DNA of 8,294 nucleotides from Spirochaetota bacterium (lineage in GTDB: Bacteria; Spirochaetota; JAGLSM01; JAKPMW01), in NCBI GenBank assembly GCA_029548715.1, contig JAKPMW010000288.1, positions 1-8,294 of the forward strand, in the 5' to 3' direction. A program made the translations under genes and the position numbers. Position 1 is the stretch's first letter; each line of letters opens with the position of its first letter. The notes beneath the pieces are model-generated. The model was not told where the DNA came from, did no database searches, and worked only from the letters and a program-made list of their open reading frames with translations. This document shows positions 6,083-8,294 of the stretch, piece by piece.

Positions 6083-7288
6083 ATGGACGATATCGCAAAG
6101 AAGATTATGGAGCTTGCCGAGAAGTATCGCGACTACACCGCGCAAAACCTTTCCAAGCTTGTCAAGATTCCCTCCGAGAGCATGCAGGAAAAGGATGTGC
6201 AGGCCGAGCTCAAGCGCCAGATGGAAGAGGCCGGCTTTGACGAGGTCCGGATTGACGGACTGGGCAACGTGATTGGCCGGATCGGAAACGGGAAAAAGAT
6301 CCTGGCGATCGACGGGCACATGGATACAGTCGGTGTCGGGAACCGCGACAACTGGACCTTTGACCCCTTCTCGGGCGAAATCAAGGACGGTTTTGTCCAT
6401 GGTCGTGGAACGGTTGACCAGGAGGGTGGCCCGGCCGCCGCTGTCACCGCCGGCCGCATCCTCAAGGAACTTGGCTTTGACCGTGACCTGACGTTCTATG
6501 TTGTCGGCTCCGTCATGGAAGAAGACTGCGATGGCCTCTGCTGGAACTGGATCATCGAAGAAGAAAAGATCAAGCCCGACTTTGTCATCAGCACCGAGCC
6601 GACCAACCTCAACATCTATCGCGGGCATCGCGGCCGCATGGAAATCGCGGTCGATTTCCGAGGCATCTCCTGCCACGGCTCCGCTCCCGAGCGCGGCAAA
6701 AACGCTGTCTACATGGCCTCCAAAGTGGCCCTTGAAATCGAAAAGCTCAACGAGCGTCTCAAGCATGACGATTTCCTCGGCAAGGGTACGGTTACAATCT
6801 CGGTCTTCGAATCCGGCAGCCCCTCCATGTGCGCCGTGGCCGACTTTGTTCACATGCACCTTGATCGCCGCCTGACCTGGGGCGAGACCAAGGAATCGGC
6901 CGTCAAGGAAGTCGAGGACGTGGTCAAGGCCTGTGGACTCAAGCTGGGCGAAGAGGTCAAGGTCTACGTCATGAACTACGAAGAGACCGCCTATACCGGA
7001 AAGCGCTACGGGATGGAAAAATACTTCCCCACCTGGAAGATCGAGCCGACCGAGCACGTTGTCACCACGGGTGTCGATGTCTTCAAGACGCTCTTCAACA
7101 AGGAACCCAAGGTCGACAAGTGGACATTCTCGACCAACGGCGTGACCATCCGTGGCAAGCACGGCGTTCCCCTGATCGGCTTTGGGCCGGGCAACGAGGT
7201 TAACGCCCATGCCCCGGACGAGAAGTGCCCGGTGGATGATCTGGTCAAGGCAGCCGCCTTCTACGCGTACTACGCGTACAAGATCTGA
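6083..7288 (+). CDS. ygeY: YgeY-family M20 metallohydrolase (putative purine/ureide or selenium-metabolism hydrolase)
   Basis: A 401-residue cytoplasmic M20 (ArgE/DapE/CPG2-like) di-zinc hydrolase of the YgeY type. Metal and catalytic residues are visible: His79 and Asp81 in DGHMDTV, bridging Asp112 in GRGTVDQEGG, the general base and metal Glu pair Glu146-Glu147 in SVMEEDCDG, Glu172 in STEPTNL, and His376 in NAHAPDEKC. The lid/dimerisation domain includes RGHRGRMEIAVDFRGISCHGSAPERGKNA (residues about 178-206) and carries the extra His expected in the family. Family members cleave amide or ureido bonds. E. coli ygeY lies with ygeW, ygeX, hyuA and xdh genes, a set linked to anaerobic purine breakdown; its exact substrate is uncertain, a ureido amino acid being my best guess. 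Lys, Arg and Gly codons are much more biased (AAG, CGC/CGT, GGC) than in xdhB, suggesting high expression. Ordinary peptidase function cannot be excluded. Confidence 0.88.
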   Translation: MDDIAKKIMELAEKYRDYTAQNLSKLVKIPSESMQEKDVQAELKRQMEEAGFDEVRIDGLGNVIGRIGNGKKILAIDGHMDTVGVGNRDNWTFDPFSGEIKDGFVHGRGTVDQEGGPAAAVTAGRILKELGFDRDLTFYVVGSVMEEDCDGLCWNWIIEEEKIKPDFVISTEPTNLNIYRGHRGRMEIAVDFRGISCHGSAPERGKNAVYMASKVALEIEKLNERLKHDDFLGKGTVTISVFESGSPSMCAVADFVHMHLDRRLTWGETKESAVKEVEDVVKACGLKLGEEVKVYVMNYEETAYTGKRYGMEKYFPTWKIEPTEHVVTTGVDVFKTLFNKEPKVDKWTFSTNGVTIRGKHGVPLIGFGPGNEVNAHAPDEKCPVDDLVKAAAFYAYYAYKI

Positions 7289-7305
7289 GAGACAAAAGAG
7301 TGAAG

Positions 7306-7339
7306 CAAGCGATCCCGGGATTCATGCCGGGATCGTTTG
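7306..7339 (+). terminator. Strong hairpin between ygeY and ygeW (partial terminator or processing element)
   Basis: CGATCCCGG (7310-7318) and CCGGGATCG (7327-7335) are perfect 9-bp arms around an 8-nt loop; outer bases extend the stem to 13 bp with one G-T pair. Only TTT (7336-7338) follows, so termination would be weak. It may give partial read-through into ygeW or protect the ygeY 3' end. Confidence 0.5.
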
Positions 7340-7377
7340 TGGATATACAAGGCTTGTTTTGACTCACGAAAAAAATC

Positions 7378-7384
7378 AGGAAGG
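7378..7384 (+). promoter_or_regulatory. ygeW ribosome binding site
   Basis: AGGAAGG lies 6 nt before the ATG at 7391, preceded by an A-rich stretch (7369-7375), a strong initiation region that fixes the ygeW start. Confidence 0.75.
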
Positions 7385-7390
7385 TACCAC

Positions 7391-8294
7391 ATGGCAGATT
7401 TCAGTGCATTGATTAAGGAGATCAAGGGCTACAAGGCCGATCTCGCAAACAAGGATTTCCTCCTTACCTGGGAGAAGAGCGTTGACGAGCTCAAGCAGAT
7501 TCTCGCCATCGCTGACGCCCTGCGCTCGCTGCGCAAGGACAATATTTCAACAAAAGTGTTTGATTCCGGTCTCGGGATCTCGCTCTTCCGCGACAATTCC
7601 ACCCGCACCCGCTTCTCCTATGCTTCGGCCTGTAACATGCTCGGCCTTGAGGTGCAGGACCTGGATGAGGGCAAGTCCCAGATCGCTCACGGCGAAACCG
7701 TGCGCGAAACCGCCAACATGATCTCCTTCATGGCTGACGTCATCGGTATCCGCGACGATATGTTCCTCGGCGCCGGTAATGCCTACATGCGCGAAGTGGG
7801 CGAGGCTCTTGACGAGGGCCACGCCAAGGGCGTGCTTGAGCAGCGCCCCCGGATCGTCAACCTCCAGTGCGACATCGACCACCCGACCCAGTCCATGGCT
7901 GACCTTGGCTGGCTCAAGGAGCACTTCGGCGGTCTCGAAAACCTCAAGGGCAAAAAGATTGCCATGACCTGGGCCTATTCACCGTCCTACGGCAAGCCCC
8001 TCTCGGTTCCCCAGGGCATCATCGGCCTGATGACGCGCTTTGGTATGGAAGTCGATCTGGCCTATCCCGAAGGGTACTCCCTCATTCCCGATGTCATTGA
8101 CCTGGCCGGTAAGCAGGCCCAGGCGACCGGCGGCAAGTTCCGCGTGGTCAACAGCATGGATGAGGCCTTCAAGGATGCGGATATCGTCTATCCCAAGAGC
8201 TGGGCGCCCTACGCTGTCATGGGCAAGCGCACCGAGCTGTTGCGCAACAACGACCATGCCGGCCTCAAGGACCTCGAACAGCAGTGCCTCGCCA
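7391..8294 (+). CDS. ygeW: YgeW-family knotted carbamoyltransferase, 3' end cut by the window
   Basis: 301 codons are visible with no stop; the family is near 395 residues, so roughly a quarter is missing at the window edge. The carbamoyl-phosphate loop is FRDNSTRTRF (66-75), equivalent to SxRTR of aspartate and ornithine carbamoyltransferases. HPTQ (164-167, in DIDHPTQSMADL) is the second carbamoyl-phosphate motif. The second domain begins around GKKIAMTWAYSPSYGKPLSVP, which together with the long insert at about 120-150 is typical of YgeW rather than OTC or ATC. The trefoil-knot and substrate loops lie in the second domain and are only partly visible. In the ygeW/ygeX/ygeY/hyuA/xdh gene set the enzyme is thought to act on a ureido compound from purine breakdown, probably yielding carbamoyl phosphate for ATP synthesis; the direction and substrate are inferred. 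Codon use is strongly biased (nearly all Arg are CGC), suggesting high expression. Confidence 0.92.
   Translation, partial: MADFSALIKEIKGYKADLANKDFLLTWEKSVDELKQILAIADALRSLRKDNISTKVFDSGLGISLFRDNSTRTRFSYASACNMLGLEVQDLDEGKSQIAHGETVRETANMISFMADVIGIRDDMFLGAGNAYMREVGEALDEGHAKGVLEQRPRIVNLQCDIDHPTQSMADLGWLKEHFGGLENLKGKKIAMTWAYSPSYGKPLSVPQGIIGLMTRFGMEVDLAYPEGYSLIPDVIDLAGKQAQATGGKFRVVNSMDEAFKDADIVYPKSWAPYAVMGKRTELLRNNDHAGLKDLEQQCLA

Noticed and set aside
6059..7210. Long open frame of 383 codons on the minus strand across ygeY
   Set aside because: It mirrors the codon bias of ygeY (few stop codons arise opposite CGC/AAG/GAG-rich codons). It has no recognisable motifs, while the + strand protein has all M20 catalytic residues.
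7262..7279. Tandem 9-bp repeat TACGCGTAC near the end of ygeY
   Set aside because: It encodes the normal Y-A-Y-Y-A-Y C-terminal helix with biased Tyr and Ala codons, so it is explained by the protein.

Overview
The window reads as the left part of an anaerobic purine-breakdown locus from a moderately GC-rich bacterium. It carries a molybdenum-cofactor nucleotidyltransferase (MocA type), a XdhC-type maturation factor, a two-subunit xanthine dehydrogenase (Fe-S/FAD subunit plus Mo-binding subunit), a YgeY-type M20 metallohydrolase, and the first three quarters of a YgeW-type knotted carbamoyltransferase. All genes are on the + strand. Nothing in the DNA names the organism. The gene set (XDH with ygeY and ygeW) is typical of anaerobes and facultative anaerobes that ferment or respire purines, and composition and gene style would suit a Desulfobacterota-like Gram-negative. 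That taxonomic guess is weak.

Layout. 1-251 holds the C-terminal tail of an unrecognised protein that seems split between two reading frames; a strong intrinsic terminator follows at 272-297. Region 298-430 is a short leader with two hairpins. Next come mocA (431-1090) and, after 54 nt, xdhC (1145-1981). A 322-nt non-coding stretch (1982-2303) with hairpins and a weak candidate promoter separates these maturation genes from the structural genes xdhA (2304-3719) and xdhB (3716-5977), which overlap by 4 nt. A 105-nt gap with a possible promoter precedes ygeY (6083-7288). A 102-nt gap with a 13-bp hairpin then precedes ygeW (7391 to the window end, truncated).

How the genes fit together. MocA is predicted to add a nucleotide (probably CMP) to molybdopterin. 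XdhC is predicted to hold and help sulfurate the cofactor and hand it to XdhB. XdhA carries two [2Fe-2S] clusters and FAD to take electrons from the Mo site. All seven XdhB residues compared with the bovine xanthine oxidoreductase active site are conserved, so a purine substrate is more likely than an aldehyde. YgeY and YgeW belong to the gene set linked to downstream handling of opened-ring ureido intermediates, where a carbamoyl group can be moved to phosphate and used to make ATP. The other usual members (ygeX, hyuA, ssnA, ygfK, carbamate kinase) are not in the window and may lie beyond its right edge.

The least explained parts are the broken reading frame at the left edge, the structured 322-nt gap, and the pairing of a MocA with a Rhodobacter-type XDH architecture.
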